A stretch of 64,000 nt of DNA from Anaerobacillus sp. CMMVII. Lineage in GTDB: Bacteria > Bacillota > Bacilli > Bacillales > Anaerobacillaceae. Positions 52,609 through 63,014 of this stretch are shown piece by piece. Position 1 is the stretch's first letter; the number at the start of each line of letters is the position of its first letter. The stretch lies in assembly GCF_025377685.1 (NCBI RefSeq), contig NZ_JACEHK010000002.1:248001-312000 (forward strand). The letters run 5' to 3'. The notes beneath the pieces are model-generated. The model searched no databases and was not told where the DNA came from. It saw only the letters and a list, made by a program, of their open reading frames with translations. The position numbers were made by a program, and so were the translations under genes.

Positions 52609-53365
52609 GACCTTCCAACTCCTTCCATATTAGTTGAAAGAGCTTTGAGTATTCAGTATGATTTCTTGCTTGAAACGGCGTGAGCTCTCTTAACAAATCG
52701 GGAACTTTAAAGATATTTTGAATTTTACCAGGACGTGCGGACAACAATACAATTCGATCCGACATGGCGATAGCTTCTCCAATATCATGTGTAACTAAGA
52801 TTGCGGTTTTTCTCTGTTCTTTAATAGTTAGTGAGACAAGATCCTCAAGCTTTAGTTTGGTTTGATAGTCTAGAGCAGAAAATGGCTCATCTAATAAAAG
52901 GAGTTTAGGCTCAGTTGCTAACATGCGCACAAGTGCTACACGTTGACGCATCCCGCCTGAAAGTTGACTTGGATAATCATCTTTTTTATCTAGAAGCCCC
53001 ATTTTATCTAGTAGAGTTAAGGAATAGCTTCTTGTCTCTTCATTTAAGATTTTCATAGTCCTTAGACCAAGTGTTATATTTTGTTCAATTGTTAACCATG
53101 GAAATAAATAATCCTGTTGTAGCATATAACCTGTTTTAGCTGATGGCCGCAATATTTGCTGACCCTCAATATTAATCTCTCCATCCGTCGGTTGGATAAG
53201 GCCTGCAATTAAAGATAGTAGCGTCGTTTTTCCACAACCACTAGGACCAATAAGGGAAACAAATTCCCCATTCTCAACGGAGAGCGAAATATCTTTGAGG
53301 GCGGTAGTTGCAGCTTCTTGTGAAAAAAATGTTTTATTGACATTTTTAATACTTACAATTGACAA
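52589..53365 (-). CDS. ytlC: ABC transporter ATP-binding protein, YtlC-like
   Basis: A 258-residue ATPase of the SsuB/TauB group: Walker [11 protein letters not shown]-loop [12 protein letters not shown], signature [14 protein letters not shown], Walker [14 protein letters not shown] and H-loop [11 protein letters not shown] choose TTG 53365, 8 nt after GGGAGGG. A longer reading to 53473 would run through the GAGTT-word repeat and is not credible. It is the middle gene of ytlA-ytlC-ytlD. Confidence 0.9.
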   Translation of the reverse strand: MSIVSIKNVNKTFFSQEAATTALKDISLSVENGEFVSLIGPSGCGKTTLLSLIAGLIQPTDGEINIEGQQILRPSAKTGYMLQQDYLFPWLTIEQNITLGLRTMKILNEETRSYSLTLLDKMGLLDKKDDYPSQLSGGMRQRVALVRMLATEPKLLLLDEPFSALDYQTKLKLEDLVSLTIKEQRKTAILVTHDIGEAIAMSDRIVLLSARPGKIQNIFKVPDLLRELTPFQARNHTEYSKLFQLIWKELEGLEEERI

Positions 53366-53382
53366 TGCAAAAACCCTCCCTT

Positions 53383-53499
53383 TTAAGTTGAGAGTTTTGA
53401 GTTTTGAGTGATGAGTTGTTCCTAAGGTTTGCTCTGAGGTTTCATCGAAGCAATACCACCACCAACTCAACACTCAACACTCTACACTCTACACTGAGG
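53383..53499. repeat. GAGTT-word inverted repeat element, second copy
   Basis: GTTGAGAGTTTTGAGTTTTG on the left and CAACTCAACACTCAACACTC plus CTACACTCTACACT on the right. It has the same construction as 42670-42757. It lies between ytlA and ytlC and separates genes that would otherwise be tightly linked. Confidence 0.65.
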
Positions 53500-54489
53500 C
53501 TATTTAGTTACCTTCTCTGCAATCTCAGTATTTACAAGTTCACTATATTCAACTGTCATTGGTAATTCACCAGCTTGATCCATAATGATATGAAGGTTTT
53601 CCCAAGCTTCTTCTTTGATTCTTGGATTTGTAGCATAGGAGCCTTGTGATTTATAATTTTCTACAACGTTCTCAATAACTTCTAATGGTGTGTCATTAAA
53701 GAATGGTTCAATTGCTTTAGCGATCTCTTCTGTTGAGCTCGTTTGTACCCATTGTTGTGCTTTATATAAAGCTCTTGTAAAACGTTCTAGCACATCGCTA
53801 TTTTTTTCAATATAACTCCTTTTTGCCATAAATCCAGTGTAAGGAACAGTTCCAGATTCTGCGCCAAAGGATGCGACAATATGACCGATACCATCAATTT
53901 CAAATTGTGTCGCTGTTGGCTCAAATAATTGTACAAAATCACCAGTTCCCGAAGCAAAGGCACTTGGAATGTTTCCAAAATCAATATTTTGAATTAAATT
54001 CAAGTCACCATGAGGATCAATCCCATGCTTCTTTAGTACATGTTCTCCGACCATTTGTGGCATCCCACCTTTTCGTTGTCCGAGAAATGTACTTCCTTTT
54101 AGCATATTCCAATCAAAGTTATCAATTGGATCTCTTGAAACAAGAAATGTCCCATCAGTTTGTGTTAAGGCAGCGAAATTAATTGGCGGATCATTTGCCT
54201 CTTGAGCATAAACATAAATAGAAGTCTCTGCACCTACTAAGGCTACATCAGCGCCATTTGCTAAGAGTGTGGTCATTGTGGTGTCGCCACCCCAAGTTGT
54301 TGTTAAATCAATTTCAATTCCTTCGTCTTCAAAAAAACCTTGAGAAATAGCTACGTATTGTGGGGCATAGAAGATCGATCTTGTCACTTCTGCAACACGT
54401 ACTTTATCTGTGTCTGAACTAGATGAACACCCAACTAAAAACAAAATTGTAATAAAACTTAAAATAAATATTTTTCCTAAGCCTTTCAT
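53500..54489 (-). CDS. ytlA: ABC transporter substrate-binding lipoprotein, YtlA-like
   Basis: A 329-residue lipoprotein of the NMT1/SsuA group. Signal peptide with lipobox LVGC at about residue 22 (FITILFLVGCSSSS). The mature protein begins with a family-typical VRVAEVTRSIFYAPQYVAIS strand-loop, then GFFEDEGIEIDLTT and the ADVALVGAETSI hinge. Start ATG 54489 behind AGGAGG; an upstream extension to 54513 would include the ribosome site. It captures the substrate outside the membrane for YtlC/YtlD. Confidence 0.9.
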   Translation of the reverse strand: MKGLGKIFILSFITILFLVGCSSSSDTDKVRVAEVTRSIFYAPQYVAISQGFFEDEGIEIDLTTTWGGDTTMTTLLANGADVALVGAETSIYVYAQEANDPPINFAALTQTDGTFLVSRDPIDNFDWNMLKGSTFLGQRKGGMPQMVGEHVLKKHGIDPHGDLNLIQNIDFGNIPSAFASGTGDFVQLFEPTATQFEIDGIGHIVASFGAESGTVPYTGFMAKRSYIEKNSDVLERFTRALYKAQQWVQTSSTEEIAKAIEPFFNDTPLEVIENVVENYKSQGSYATNPRIKEEAWENLHIIMDQAGELPMTVEYSELVNTEIAEKVTK

Positions 54490-54607
54490 GTGAATTCCTC
54501 CTGATAATTGCAAATGTAGTATTTTGTGATGTGATAGTCTATGTGCATACGCCTAGAAGTGTGTTTAACTACATAAAAAAAGGAGGATTAAATTTATGAA
54601 TTAACGG

Positions 54608-54642
54608 AAAAAAAGTGGCCGACAATTGTCAGCCACTTTTTT
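54608..54642. terminator. Terminator of pckA
   Basis: AAAAAAGTGGC / GCCACTTTTTT with an internal GACAATTGTC palindrome, 24 nt past the pckA stop on the minus strand. Confidence 0.85.
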
Positions 54643-54665
54643 AGATGAATTATTAATTTAGATAA

Positions 54666-56246
54666 TTATAGGGTAGGTCCAGCATTTCGTATTTCATCAG
54701 AAATTTGTGTAAACTTCTTGAAGTTTTCTTGGAATTTCTGTGCAAGCTCTCTAGCCTTGACTTCGTATGCTTCCTTGTCTTTCCATGTTTCTTTTGGCTG
54801 TAAAACCTCATCTGGCACTCCTGGGCAACGAGCTGGAATATTTAATCCGAAAATAGGATCAACTACCGTTTCAACATTATTTAACTCACCTTGGAGTGCA
54901 GCGTGTACCATTGCACGAGTATAAGCTAAATTCATACGTTTACCAACTCCGTATTCGCCACCGGACCAACCCGTGTTCACTAAAAATACTTGGGCACTGT
55001 GTAAATTTATTTTATTCCCTAACATTTCTGCATAGCGGTTTGCTGGAAGTGGTAAAAATGGTGCACCAAAGCATGTTGAGAATGTTGCTTCTGGACTTGT
55101 AACACCACGTTCTGTACCAGCAAGCTTACTAGTATAACCAGATAAGAAATGATACATAGCTTGTTCTTTCGTAAGCTTACTGATAGGAGGTAAAACTCCA
55201 AAAGCATCAGCAGTTAAGAAGATAATTGTATTAGGATGTCCAGCTACACTTGGGATCATTGAGTTTGGAATAAGCTCTAGTGGATACGCAGCACGTGTAT
55301 TCTCAGTTAGAGTAGTGTCATCATAATCAGGCATCCGTTGTTCATCTAAAATGACATTTTCAAGGACTGAACCAAATCGAATAGCATTGTAGATTTGTGG
55401 TTCCTTTTCTTCAGATAGATTAATGCATTTTGCATAGCAGCCACCTTCAATATTGAAGACACCAGTGTTTGACCAACCGTGTTCATCATCACCAATTAAA
55501 TGGCGATTAGGATCAGCAGAAAGTGTCGTTTTTCCAGTTCCAGAGAGACCGAAGAATAAAGCTACATCGCCTTCATCACCAACATTTGCGGAGCAATGCA
55601 TCGATAAAACATTTTTTTCAGGTAATAGATAGTTCATAATTGAGAAAATTGATTTTTTGATTTCTCCAGCATACTCAGTTCCACCAATAAGGACCGTACG
55701 TTTTTCAAATGAAATGATGATAAATGTTTCTGATTTAGTTCCATCAACTGTTGGATCAGCTTTGAAGCCTGGTGCTGAAATAATCGTAAATTCTGCTTCG
55801 TGAGTAGCTAATTCAGCTGCTGATGGTCGAATGAACAATTGTCTTGCAAACAGATTGTGCCAAGCGTATTCATTTATTACGCGGATTGGCAGGCGGTAGC
55901 TTTTGTCTGCGCCAGCGAAGTTCTTCGAAACGAAAATTTCATCTTTCGTTTTGAGATAGGCAAGGACCTTTTTATATAAATTCTCAAAAACCTCTTTACT
56001 AATAGGTTGATTTACCGAACCCCAATTAATTTTGTTTTTCACAGAAGTTTCTTCAACGATGTATTTATCTTTAGGTGATCGACCAGTATATTTTCCAGTT
56101 GTAGCGCGAAGTGCACCTGTAGAAGTTAGAATTCCCTCTTTTCGATCAAGTGATCTTTCAACCAATTGTGATACCGATAAGTCGTGACAGATATTTGCAC
56201 CTTTTAAAATATTATCCAGCTCTGTTTCATAACTAAGTGTACTCAT
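54666..56246 (-). CDS. pckA: Phosphoenolpyruvate carboxykinase (ATP)
   Basis: A 526-residue gluconeogenic enzyme converting oxaloacetate and ATP to PEP and CO2. Motifs: [11 protein letters not shown] near the start, [12 protein letters not shown], the P-loop [13 protein letters not shown] with adjacent LIGDDEHGW metal-binding motif, ENTRAAYPL, and [14 protein letters not shown]. Length is normal. I choose ATG 56246 rather than the TTG/GTG codons just upstream. It is divergent from metK, as in B. subtilis. Confidence 0.97.
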   Translation of the reverse strand: MSTLSYETELDNILKGANICHDLSVSQLVERSLDRKEGILTSTGALRATTGKYTGRSPKDKYIVEETSVKNKINWGSVNQPISKEVFENLYKKVLAYLKTKDEIFVSKNFAGADKSYRLPIRVINEYAWHNLFARQLFIRPSAAELATHEAEFTIISAPGFKADPTVDGTKSETFIIISFEKRTVLIGGTEYAGEIKKSIFSIMNYLLPEKNVLSMHCSANVGDEGDVALFFGLSGTGKTTLSADPNRHLIGDDEHGWSNTGVFNIEGGCYAKCINLSEEKEPQIYNAIRFGSVLENVILDEQRMPDYDDTTLTENTRAAYPLELIPNSMIPSVAGHPNTIIFLTADAFGVLPPISKLTKEQAMYHFLSGYTSKLAGTERGVTSPEATFSTCFGAPFLPLPANRYAEMLGNKINLHSAQVFLVNTGWSGGEYGVGKRMNLAYTRAMVHAALQGELNNVETVVDPIFGLNIPARCPGVPDEVLQPKETWKDKEAYEVKARELAQKFQENFKKFTQISDEIRNAGPTL

Positions 56247-56545
56247 TCGCACCAAAACCTTTCCTTATAAAAATTGTTATATTTTTTAATATATGCTGTA
56301 ATTATGTTCTTTGATATTAATTAGTATAACACATTCAAATTAATAGTCTATACTATTTACTTTTTTTACTAATTTTTTTTTGTTTATTTTTAATCAATAA
56401 AGAAGCTAACAGTAGACAGTTGCAATTTTCTCAAGGAATTGAGCGATAGTATAATTCAAAAAATGTCACGTTAATGCTAGGTTAAATGTGTTATACAAAG
56501 AGGGATTGGTCTTCGACAAAATTAGCCAATATCAACGAAAAATGG

Positions 56546-56574
56546 TTGACATTGGATATCTTGTGCGATATGAT
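56546..56574 (+). promoter_or_regulatory. Sigma-A promoter of metK
   Basis: A perfect TTGACA (56546-56551), a 17-nt spacer and TATGAT (56569-56574). It lies about 17 nt before the S-box aptamer, as expected for a leader that starts just ahead of the riboswitch. Confidence 0.85.
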
Positions 56575-56590
56575 ATGAGCCGAACGGATA

Positions 56591-56726
56591 CTCTTATTCC
56601 GAGTCGGTGGAGGGACAGGCCCGAAGAAACCCGGCAACCAACACTAATTTGTAAGCTTGATTAGCTTGCATATCACATTAGTGAAAAGGTGCTAACCTGC
56701 AAGACTGTGGTCTTGATCGATAAGAG
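56591..56726 (+). promoter_or_regulatory. SAM-I riboswitch (S-box) aptamer
   Basis: The P1 arms CTCTTAT and ATAAGAG close the element. Conserved S-box words are present: GGTGGAGGGAC, GGCCCGAAGAAACCCGGCAACC (noted in parts: CCCGAAGAAACC and CGGCAACC), and AAGGTGCTAACCTGC. It binds S-adenosylmethionine and turns off metK when SAM is plentiful. Confidence 0.96.
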
Positions 56727-56743
56727 GCGAAAGGCGGATAATC

Positions 56744-56776
56744 AAAACCTTTTCCTCAAGATGGAAAGGTTTTTTT
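56744..56776 (+). terminator. Riboswitch expression-platform terminator
   Basis: AAAACCTTTTCC / GGAAAGGTTTT followed by T residues, immediately after the S-box and about 210 nt before metK. Confidence 0.88.
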
Positions 56777-56988
56777 CGTATGAGGGTTCTAATCATTGGT
56801 GAAAATAAAAACCAATGAAAAATGCCCAATGCTTAGTGTAAACATAGGTTCAATGGACAAGCTAAGTTTAATAAGGAAATGATTTGTTCTTTCATTAATC
56901 AAATTCTGTTGACTATTTAGTCAAAAGGGAAAATGAGTACCGTATCAAAGAAGAACATATCCTAAAATGGATAAAGGAGGTACAAAAA

Positions 56989-58194
56989 ATGACAGAAAAG
57001 AAAACTCGTCGTTTATTTACATCAGAAAGTGTAACTGAAGGTCATCCTGATAAAATTTGTGACCAAATTTCCGATTCGATTCTAGATGCAATTCTAAGCA
57101 AAGATCCAAATGCACGTGTCGCCTGTGAAACGTCAGTAACTACTGGCTTAGTATTAGTTGCAGGTGAAATTACAACATCTACATATGTTGATATTCCTAA
57201 GATTGTTCGTGAGACTATTCGTGAAATAGGATACAATCGTGCCAAGTATGGCTTTGACTCTGAAACATGTGCTGTTTTAACATCAATTGATGAACAGTCA
57301 CCAGATATTGCTCAAGGTGTTAACCAAGCTCTTGAAGCACGTGAAGGTTTAATGTCAGATGCAGAAATTGAAGCAATAGGTGCTGGCGACCAAGGATTAA
57401 TGTTTGGCTATGCAAACAATGAAACACCAGAATTAATGCCTTTACCGATTTCTTTAGCACATAAGCTCGCTCGTCGTTTAACGAAGGTTCGTAAAGAAGA
57501 AATCTTACCTTATTTACGTCCTGATGGTAAAACACAAGTAACAGTTGAATACGATGAGAATAATAATCCTATCAGAATTGATACCATTGTTATCTCAACA
57601 CAACACCATCCAGAGGTTTCTTTGGAGCAAATTCAACGCAACCTAAAAGAGTATGTAATTAAGCCAGTTGTCCCTGAAAATTTAATTGATGAAGAAACAA
57701 AATACTTCATTAACCCTACAGGACGCTTCGTAATTGGTGGACCACAAGGTGATGCTGGTTTAACAGGTCGTAAAATTATTGTAGATACTTACGGTGGTTA
57801 TGCCAGACACGGTGGAGGCGCATTCTCTGGTAAAGATCCAACAAAAGTTGACCGTTCAGCTGCATACGCAGCCCGTTATGTTGCAAAAAATATCGTAGCT
57901 GCAGGATTAGCAGACCGTTGTGAAGTTCAACTTGCTTATGCAATTGGGGTAGCTCAACCAGTATCTATTTCTATCGATACTTTTGGAACAGGAAAAGTTT
58001 CTGAAGAAGTACTTGTTGAAGTAGTTCGTTCGAATTTCGATCTACGTCCAGCAGGTATCATCAAGATGCTAGATCTACGTCGTCCTATTTATAAGAAAAC
58101 GGCTGCCTATGGTCACTTTGGCCGTACAGATGTAGAACTTCCTTGGGAATTCACTGATAAAGCTGCGGCATTAAAAGCTCAGGCATTAAATTAA
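56989..58194 (+). CDS. metK: S-adenosylmethionine synthetase
   Basis: A 401-residue enzyme making SAM from methionine and ATP. Motifs: [19 protein letters not shown] (ATP/methionine site), the [12 protein letters not shown] signature, and [16 protein letters not shown]. Ends [19 protein letters not shown] precedes ATG. Controlled by the S-box upstream. Length and motifs complete. Confidence 0.98.
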   Translation: MTEKKTRRLFTSESVTEGHPDKICDQISDSILDAILSKDPNARVACETSVTTGLVLVAGEITTSTYVDIPKIVRETIREIGYNRAKYGFDSETCAVLTSIDEQSPDIAQGVNQALEAREGLMSDAEIEAIGAGDQGLMFGYANNETPELMPLPISLAHKLARRLTKVRKEEILPYLRPDGKTQVTVEYDENNNPIRIDTIVISTQHHPEVSLEQIQRNLKEYVIKPVVPENLIDEETKYFINPTGRFVIGGPQGDAGLTGRKIIVDTYGGYARHGGGAFSGKDPTKVDRSAAYAARYVAKNIVAAGLADRCEVQLAYAIGVAQPVSISIDTFGTGKVSEEVLVEVVRSNFDLRPAGIIKMLDLRRPIYKKTAAYGHFGRTDVELPWEFTDKAAALKAQALN

Positions 58195-58199
58195 ATAAT

Positions 58200-58247
58200 A
58201 AAAAAAGCTGATTCTTTTTCTTAGAAAAAAGAGTCAGCTTTTTTTAT
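58200..58247 (+). terminator. Terminator of metK
   Basis: AAAAAAAGCTGA...TTTTTC / GAAAAAA...TCAGCTTTTTTT around a short loop, 5 nt after the stop. Confidence 0.85.
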
Positions 58248-58254
58248 TAAAAAA

Positions 58255-58393
58255 TGTCACAATTCTGTCACAATTTTTTGTCAATTAATCTCCGTTATTG
58301 CAAACGTTTCCTTTGTAGCTATGATAACAATTCTTCAATTTGGGATTTTTAATAAAAAAGAAAAACGTTATATTTTGTGATATTTTGTCACAA
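58255..58393 (+). promoter_or_regulatory. Cluster of TGTCACAA motifs upstream of the glycogen operon
   Basis: TGTCACAATT occurs at 58255 and 58266 (11-bp period), and TGTCACAA again at 58386. The last forms an inverted repeat TTGTGA-N7-TCACAA (58375-58393). Spacing differs by one from Rex or Fnr sites (N6). Possibly regulator binding sites; identity unknown. Confidence 0.4.
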
Positions 58394-58506
58394 GGTTTAT
58401 CTGAAAATTTGTCATGAATGTTATTAATATAAAGGTATCACATCTTGTTTCGTCGAAATTTATTAAAAGATTTTGATAATTCTTTTAATTGAATTTCATA
58501 ATTGCC

Positions 58507-58572
58507 TTAACCGAGCGAAATCAATCTATATGTTGTTGCGAAAATAATGAATTGTGAAATGTATTCATTTAG
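58507..58572 (+). repeat. Short conserved intergenic element, copy 2, upstream of glgB
   Basis: TTAACCGAGC, ATCAATCTATATG, GCGAAAATAATGAATTG, GAAATGTATTCATTTAG in order; shared with 62848-62934 before glgA and 16679-16738 before the EamA gene. It ends 25 nt before the glgB start. Confidence 0.55.
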
Positions 58573-58596
58573 AAATTTATATAAGAGGAGGAGTTT

Positions 58597-60621
58597 GTGA
58601 TACCTACTGCAAAACTTAGTGATCACGACCTTTATTTATTTCATCAAGGTAGTTTGTTTAAAAGCTACACTTTCTTAGGAGCACATTTACATACTGTAAA
58701 AGGAAAAAGTGGTGTTCGATTTACTGTTTGGGCTCCTAATGCGGTCCAGGTCAATGTAGTTGGAAACTTTAATCAGTGGATTGGGAAAAACCATCGGATG
58801 ACACGTATTACTTCGAATGGTATATGGACCACATTTATTGAAGGTCTAAAAGAAGGAGATTTATATAAATATGAAATAGAAAGCAACCTAGGTAAGGTTT
58901 TCCAAAAATCAGACCCCTATGCTTTTTACTCCGAAATCCGACCGAATACTGCCTCACGAATCACCTCTCTAAGTGGCTATAAGTGGAATGATGATAAGTG
59001 GCAGCAAAAAAAGAAGAAACAAAAACAGCGTATATATGAGGAGCCTCTTTCAATTTATGAAGTTCATCTTGGGTCATGGCGCTTAAATAAAGAGAAACAA
59101 TTTTACACCTACCGTGAGCTTGCTCATGAACTTGTCGACTATGTGAGTGAAATGGGTTATACACACATTGAAATTTTGCCTATCTCTGAGCATCCTTTTG
59201 ACAAGTCTTGGGGTTATCAAATAACGGGGTATTTCTCAGTAACAAGTCGCTATGGGACTCCAGATGATTTCAAGTACTTAGTTGATTGTTGTCATCAAAA
59301 AGGGATTGGTGTCATTCTTGATTGGGTTCCAGGTCACTTTTGTAAAGATGACCATGGATTACGTTTATTTGATGGAGAGCCGGTTTTCGAATATGAAAAT
59401 CCGTTAATAGCTGAAAAAAAAGAATGGGGGACGTTAACATTTGACTTTGCTAGACCAGAGGTTGTCTCATTTTTAATTTCTAATGCTCTCTTTTGGATGG
59501 ATGTCTATCATATTGATGGATTACGAGTCGATGCTGTTTCAAGCATGCTTTACTATAATCATGGCAAAAAGGGCGATGAAGAAGAAATACGCAATCAATA
59601 TGGTGGGTATGAAAATTTAGATGCCATTTCTTTTATTAGAAAATTAAATGAAACAGTGTTTCACTATTACCCCGAGGCACTAATGATGGCAGAAGAATCA
59701 ACGGCGTGGCCGAATGTGAGTAGACCTACATACCTAGGTGGTCTCGGATTTAACTTTAAGTGGAACATGGGTTGGATGAATGACATGCTTAAATACATGG
59801 AATTAGACCCAATTCATCGGAAATTTCAGCACACGTTAATCACTTTTTCTTTCCTATATGCTTTTACCGAGAATTTTATTTTACCGTTATCTCACGACGA
59901 AGTTGTCCACGGGAAAAAATCTTTACTAAACAAAATGCCAGGTGACTATTGGCAAAAATTTGCTAACTTGCGAGCTTTTTATGGGTACATGACAGCACAT
60001 CCTGGGAAAAAGTTATTGTTTATGGGTGGAGAATTCGGACAGTTTGATGAGTGGAAGGAACTAGAAGATTTAGATTGGGAAGTTCTAGAATATGAAATGC
60101 ATGGAAAGATGCATCATTTTGTTAAAACACTGAACCAATTTTACCTAAAAGAACCTTCGTTATGGCAGTTAGACCATCGACAAGAAGGCTTTGAATGGAT
60201 TGATCCGAATAACTGTGATCAAAGCATTGTTTCCTTTATTAGAAGAGGTAAGCAACCCAAAGATGCTTTAATTCTGATATGTAACTTTACTCCAGTTGTT
60301 TACCATAACTATAAAGTTGGTGTTCCATATCTATCTGAATATAAAGAGGTATTTAATAGTGATTTATCCGAATTTGGTGGATCAGGGCAAGGAAATAGTG
60401 AGGTAATTCGAGCGGTTCCAGAGAATTGGCATAACCAGCCTCATTTGATCGAGATTACCATTCCACCCCTATCATTCGTGGTCTTTCGTCCTATTAATAT
60501 TCCAATTTCGCATAATAAAGAGGAGGGTATACAAGTTGAAGAGAAAAAAAGAGTGCGTCGCAATGCTATTAGCAGGGGGAGAAGGAAAAAGACTGGAGTT
60601 ACTAACGAAAAACTTAGCTAA
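58597..60621 (+). CDS. glgB: 1,4-alpha-glucan branching enzyme GlgB
   Basis: A 674-residue GH13 enzyme that adds alpha-1,6 branches to glycogen. N-terminal CBM48 ([20 protein letters not shown] in part), then [16 protein letters not shown], the catalytic Asp in [11 protein letters not shown], Glu in MMAEESTAW and the [16 protein letters not shown] motif. GTG start behind AGAGGAGGAG. The C-terminal 30 or so residues ([14 protein letters not shown]) are basic and lie in the overlap with glgC. They lengthen the protein beyond B. subtilis GlgB (627). First gene of the glg operon. Confidence 0.96.
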   Translation: MIPTAKLSDHDLYLFHQGSLFKSYTFLGAHLHTVKGKSGVRFTVWAPNAVQVNVVGNFNQWIGKNHRMTRITSNGIWTTFIEGLKEGDLYKYEIESNLGKVFQKSDPYAFYSEIRPNTASRITSLSGYKWNDDKWQQKKKKQKQRIYEEPLSIYEVHLGSWRLNKEKQFYTYRELAHELVDYVSEMGYTHIEILPISEHPFDKSWGYQITGYFSVTSRYGTPDDFKYLVDCCHQKGIGVILDWVPGHFCKDDHGLRLFDGEPVFEYENPLIAEKKEWGTLTFDFARPEVVSFLISNALFWMDVYHIDGLRVDAVSSMLYYNHGKKGDEEEIRNQYGGYENLDAISFIRKLNETVFHYYPEALMMAEESTAWPNVSRPTYLGGLGFNFKWNMGWMNDMLKYMELDPIHRKFQHTLITFSFLYAFTENFILPLSHDEVVHGKKSLLNKMPGDYWQKFANLRAFYGYMTAHPGKKLLFMGGEFGQFDEWKELEDLDWEVLEYEMHGKMHHFVKTLNQFYLKEPSLWQLDHRQEGFEWIDPNNCDQSIVSFIRRGKQPKDALILICNFTPVVYHNYKVGVPYLSEYKEVFNSDLSEFGGSGQGNSEVIRAVPENWHNQPHLIEITIPPLSFVVFRPINIPISHNKEEGIQVEEKKRVRRNAISRGRRKKTGVTNEKLS

Positions 60622-61708
60622 ACCAGCTGTTTACTTTGGAGGCAAGTATCGTATTATTGATTTTCCTTTAAGTAACTGTACTAATTCAGGGATTGATACG
60701 GTCGGTGTACTGACTCAATATCAGCCTTTAATTCTAAATTCTTATATTGGAATTGGCTCTGCCTGGAGTTTAGACCGTAAGCACGGTGGTGTAACTGTAT
60801 TACCTCCTTTTCAAGCGCAAAATGGTGGAGATTGGTATAAGGGAACAGCCGATGCGATCTATCAGAACATTAACTTTATCGAACAATATAACCCTAAATA
60901 TGTTCTTGTTTTATCAGGAGATCATATTTACAAAATGAATTATGCAAAGATGTTAAAACATCATAAACAAAAAGAAGCTGATGTTTCAATTTCAGTGATT
61001 GAAGTGCCTTGGGAGGAAGCGAGTAGATTTGGAATTCTAAATACGACGGAGGATTTAAGAATTCATACATTTGATGAAAAACCTGCAAATCCTCAAAGTA
61101 ATTTAGCTTCAATGGGAATTTATATTTTCAATTGGGAACTGTTAAAAAGTTATTTAATCGAAGATGCACAGAATCCGCACTCGAGTCATGATTTCGGAAA
61201 AAATATCTTACCAACCCTCCTTCAAGAAGGAAAGAGACTTTATGCTTACCAATTTGAAGGTTACTGGAAAGATGTGGGGACCGTGGAAAGTTTGTGGGAA
61301 GCCAATATGGATTTACTAGATGACGATCCAAAGTTCAACTTAAATGACTCTGGTTGGAGAATGTATTCGGTTAATCCAAATCAGCCACCCCAATTCATTT
61401 CGAAAACAGCTAATGTTAATCGGGCGCTAATTAATGAAGGTTGTTTAGTAAATGGAACAGTTGACCACTCAATCTTGTTCTTTGGGGTGCAGATTGGTGA
61501 GGGGAGCATTGTAAGAGACTCTGTTATTATGCCTAATGTAAAAATTGGAAAAAATGTCATTATTGAAAAAGCTATTATCGGCGAAAACACGATTATAGAA
61601 GACGGTGCAATTATTCGAGCTGAGGTCGGTCAACAACGTGAGATCACATTAATTGGCGAGAATAGCCACATTAAGGCAGAAGATACAGTTCATACTGAGG
61701 TTTTTTAA
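60536..61708 (+). CDS. glgC: Glucose-1-phosphate adenylyltransferase catalytic subunit GlgC
   Basis: A 390-residue enzyme making ADP-glucose. N-terminal nucleotidyltransferase signature [21 protein letters not shown], then [36 protein letters not shown] and [19 protein letters not shown], then the left-handed beta-helix. TTG start with AGAGGAGGG 7 nt upstream. Both lie inside the last 86 nt of glgB, an unusually long overlap for translational coupling. LTKNLAKP replaces the more common RAKP and is also near the B. subtilis form LTKNMAKP. Confidence 0.96.
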   Translation: MKRKKECVAMLLAGGEGKRLELLTKNLAKPAVYFGGKYRIIDFPLSNCTNSGIDTVGVLTQYQPLILNSYIGIGSAWSLDRKHGGVTVLPPFQAQNGGDWYKGTADAIYQNINFIEQYNPKYVLVLSGDHIYKMNYAKMLKHHKQKEADVSISVIEVPWEEASRFGILNTTEDLRIHTFDEKPANPQSNLASMGIYIFNWELLKSYLIEDAQNPHSSHDFGKNILPTLLQEGKRLYAYQFEGYWKDVGTVESLWEANMDLLDDDPKFNLNDSGWRMYSVNPNQPPQFISKTANVNRALINEGCLVNGTVDHSILFFGVQIGEGSIVRDSVIMPNVKIGKNVIIEKAIIGENTIIEDGAIIRAEVGQQREITLIGENSHIKAEDTVHTEVF

Positions 61709-61721
61709 GGAGGGGTAGTTA

Positions 61722-62825
61722 ATGGAGATTATGGGAGTAATTAACTTAGATAATGAACAAGATTTCTTAAATGAACTTACCTATTTTCGGTGTGGTGCTG
61801 CTGTACCATTTGGGGGCAGGTACCGTCTAATCGATTTTGTTATTTCTAATATGACAAATGCAGGAATGACTGACATCGCTGTATTTACAAGGAAAAAGTA
61901 CCGGTCTCTAATGGACCATCTTGGAAATGGGAAATCGTGGGACTTAGATACAAAATACGGGGGATTATTTATCTTACCACCAGATTGGAATGATCCAACA
62001 GATGTCTCGAAAGGTGACTTACAACATTTTCATAATAACCTAAACTACTTTTATCGCGGAAAAGCTGAATATGTCCTAATTTCCGGCAGTCAACATATTT
62101 GCAACATTAACTATCAAGAAGTATTTGAACAACATGTAAAAACAAATGCAGACGTTACGGTGATCTACAAAAAAGTTGAAATGCTAGAACCAGAGCATAG
62201 ACAGTGCCAAAAATTAGAAACAACAGACGAAGGACGTGTTCTTAAAGTAACGAATGAGGAATATAACAACAATGTCTATATGAACATGTATCTTGTAAGT
62301 AAGAAATTGTTATTACAGCTACTTGAACATGGAATAGCACACGGTGCTTCTCATTTCTTTAATGATTGTATCGGGAGTGAATTGTCACACTTGAATGTGC
62401 AAGCATTCGAATATACAGGGTTACATTCAGTGATAAATTCTGTACCAAGTTTTTATAAAAATAATTTACAGTTATTAGATCCAGAATTTTATAACCAATT
62501 ATTTTTCAGTGATCAAACAATCTTAACAAAAGTCAAAAATGAACCACCTGCAAAATATTTACAAGGAGCCAATGTTGAGAATTCATTGGTAGGGAACGGT
62601 TGTATAATTGAAGGCACTGTTGAAAACAGTATTCTCTTTAGAGGTGTAGTTGTCAAAAAAGGTGCCGTTGTTAAAAATTCAATCATCATGCAACGATGTG
62701 ACATTCAGGAGAATACCTTGATTGAAAATGTAATTTTAGACAAAGATGTTACCCTAACTGAAGGAAAACGTTTGATTGGTAATGAGCAAATCCCATTTGT
62801 AATTCCAAAACAAAAGGTAATTTAG
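61722..62825 (+). CDS. glgD: Glucose-1-phosphate adenylyltransferase regulatory subunit GlgD
   Basis: A 367-residue homologue of GlgC with a degenerate N-terminus (YFRCGAAVPFGGRYRLIDFV): the GGxGxRL nucleotide loop is absent, as in GlgD subunits that modulate GlgC in Bacillus. The middle and beta-helix regions (LISGSQHICNINY, EGTVENSILFRGVVVKKGA) remain. AAGGAGGGG precedes ATG, 14 nt after glgC. Confidence 0.95.
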   Translation: MEIMGVINLDNEQDFLNELTYFRCGAAVPFGGRYRLIDFVISNMTNAGMTDIAVFTRKKYRSLMDHLGNGKSWDLDTKYGGLFILPPDWNDPTDVSKGDLQHFHNNLNYFYRGKAEYVLISGSQHICNINYQEVFEQHVKTNADVTVIYKKVEMLEPEHRQCQKLETTDEGRVLKVTNEEYNNNVYMNMYLVSKKLLLQLLEHGIAHGASHFFNDCIGSELSHLNVQAFEYTGLHSVINSVPSFYKNNLQLLDPEFYNQLFFSDQTILTKVKNEPPAKYLQGANVENSLVGNGCIIEGTVENSILFRGVVVKKGAVVKNSIIMQRCDIQENTLIENVILDKDVTLTEGKRLIGNEQIPFVIPKQKVI

Positions 62826-62847
62826 TTGAGTGAATGTCATAGTTACC

Positions 62848-62934
62848 TTAATCAAGCTATAACCAACTATATGTAGTTACGTAACTGCATATAGAACTTA
62901 ATAGCGAAACTAATAAATTATGAAATTCATTTAG
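62848..62934 (+). repeat. Short conserved intergenic element, copy 3, with internal palindrome, upstream of glgA
   Basis: TTAATCAAGC ... ACTATATG ... GCGAAACTAATAAATTATG-AAATTCATTTAG follow the word order of the element before glgB. In the middle lies a near-perfect 28-bp palindrome (62867-62894): CTATATGTAGTTAC and GTAACTGCATATAG. That palindrome accounts for the extra length of this copy. Confidence 0.5.
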
Positions 62935-63014
62935 TTTAAATAAAAATTTAGAGAACGAGCGATTGATGCGTTCGTTCTCACTTTTGAATGATTTATAGAG
63001 GAGATGTTGGAGAA

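Noticed and set aside
53366-53473. N-terminal extension of YtlC to 53473.
   Set aside because: The extension is encoded by a GAGTT-word repeat, lacks a ribosome site and has no counterpart in the ATPase family.
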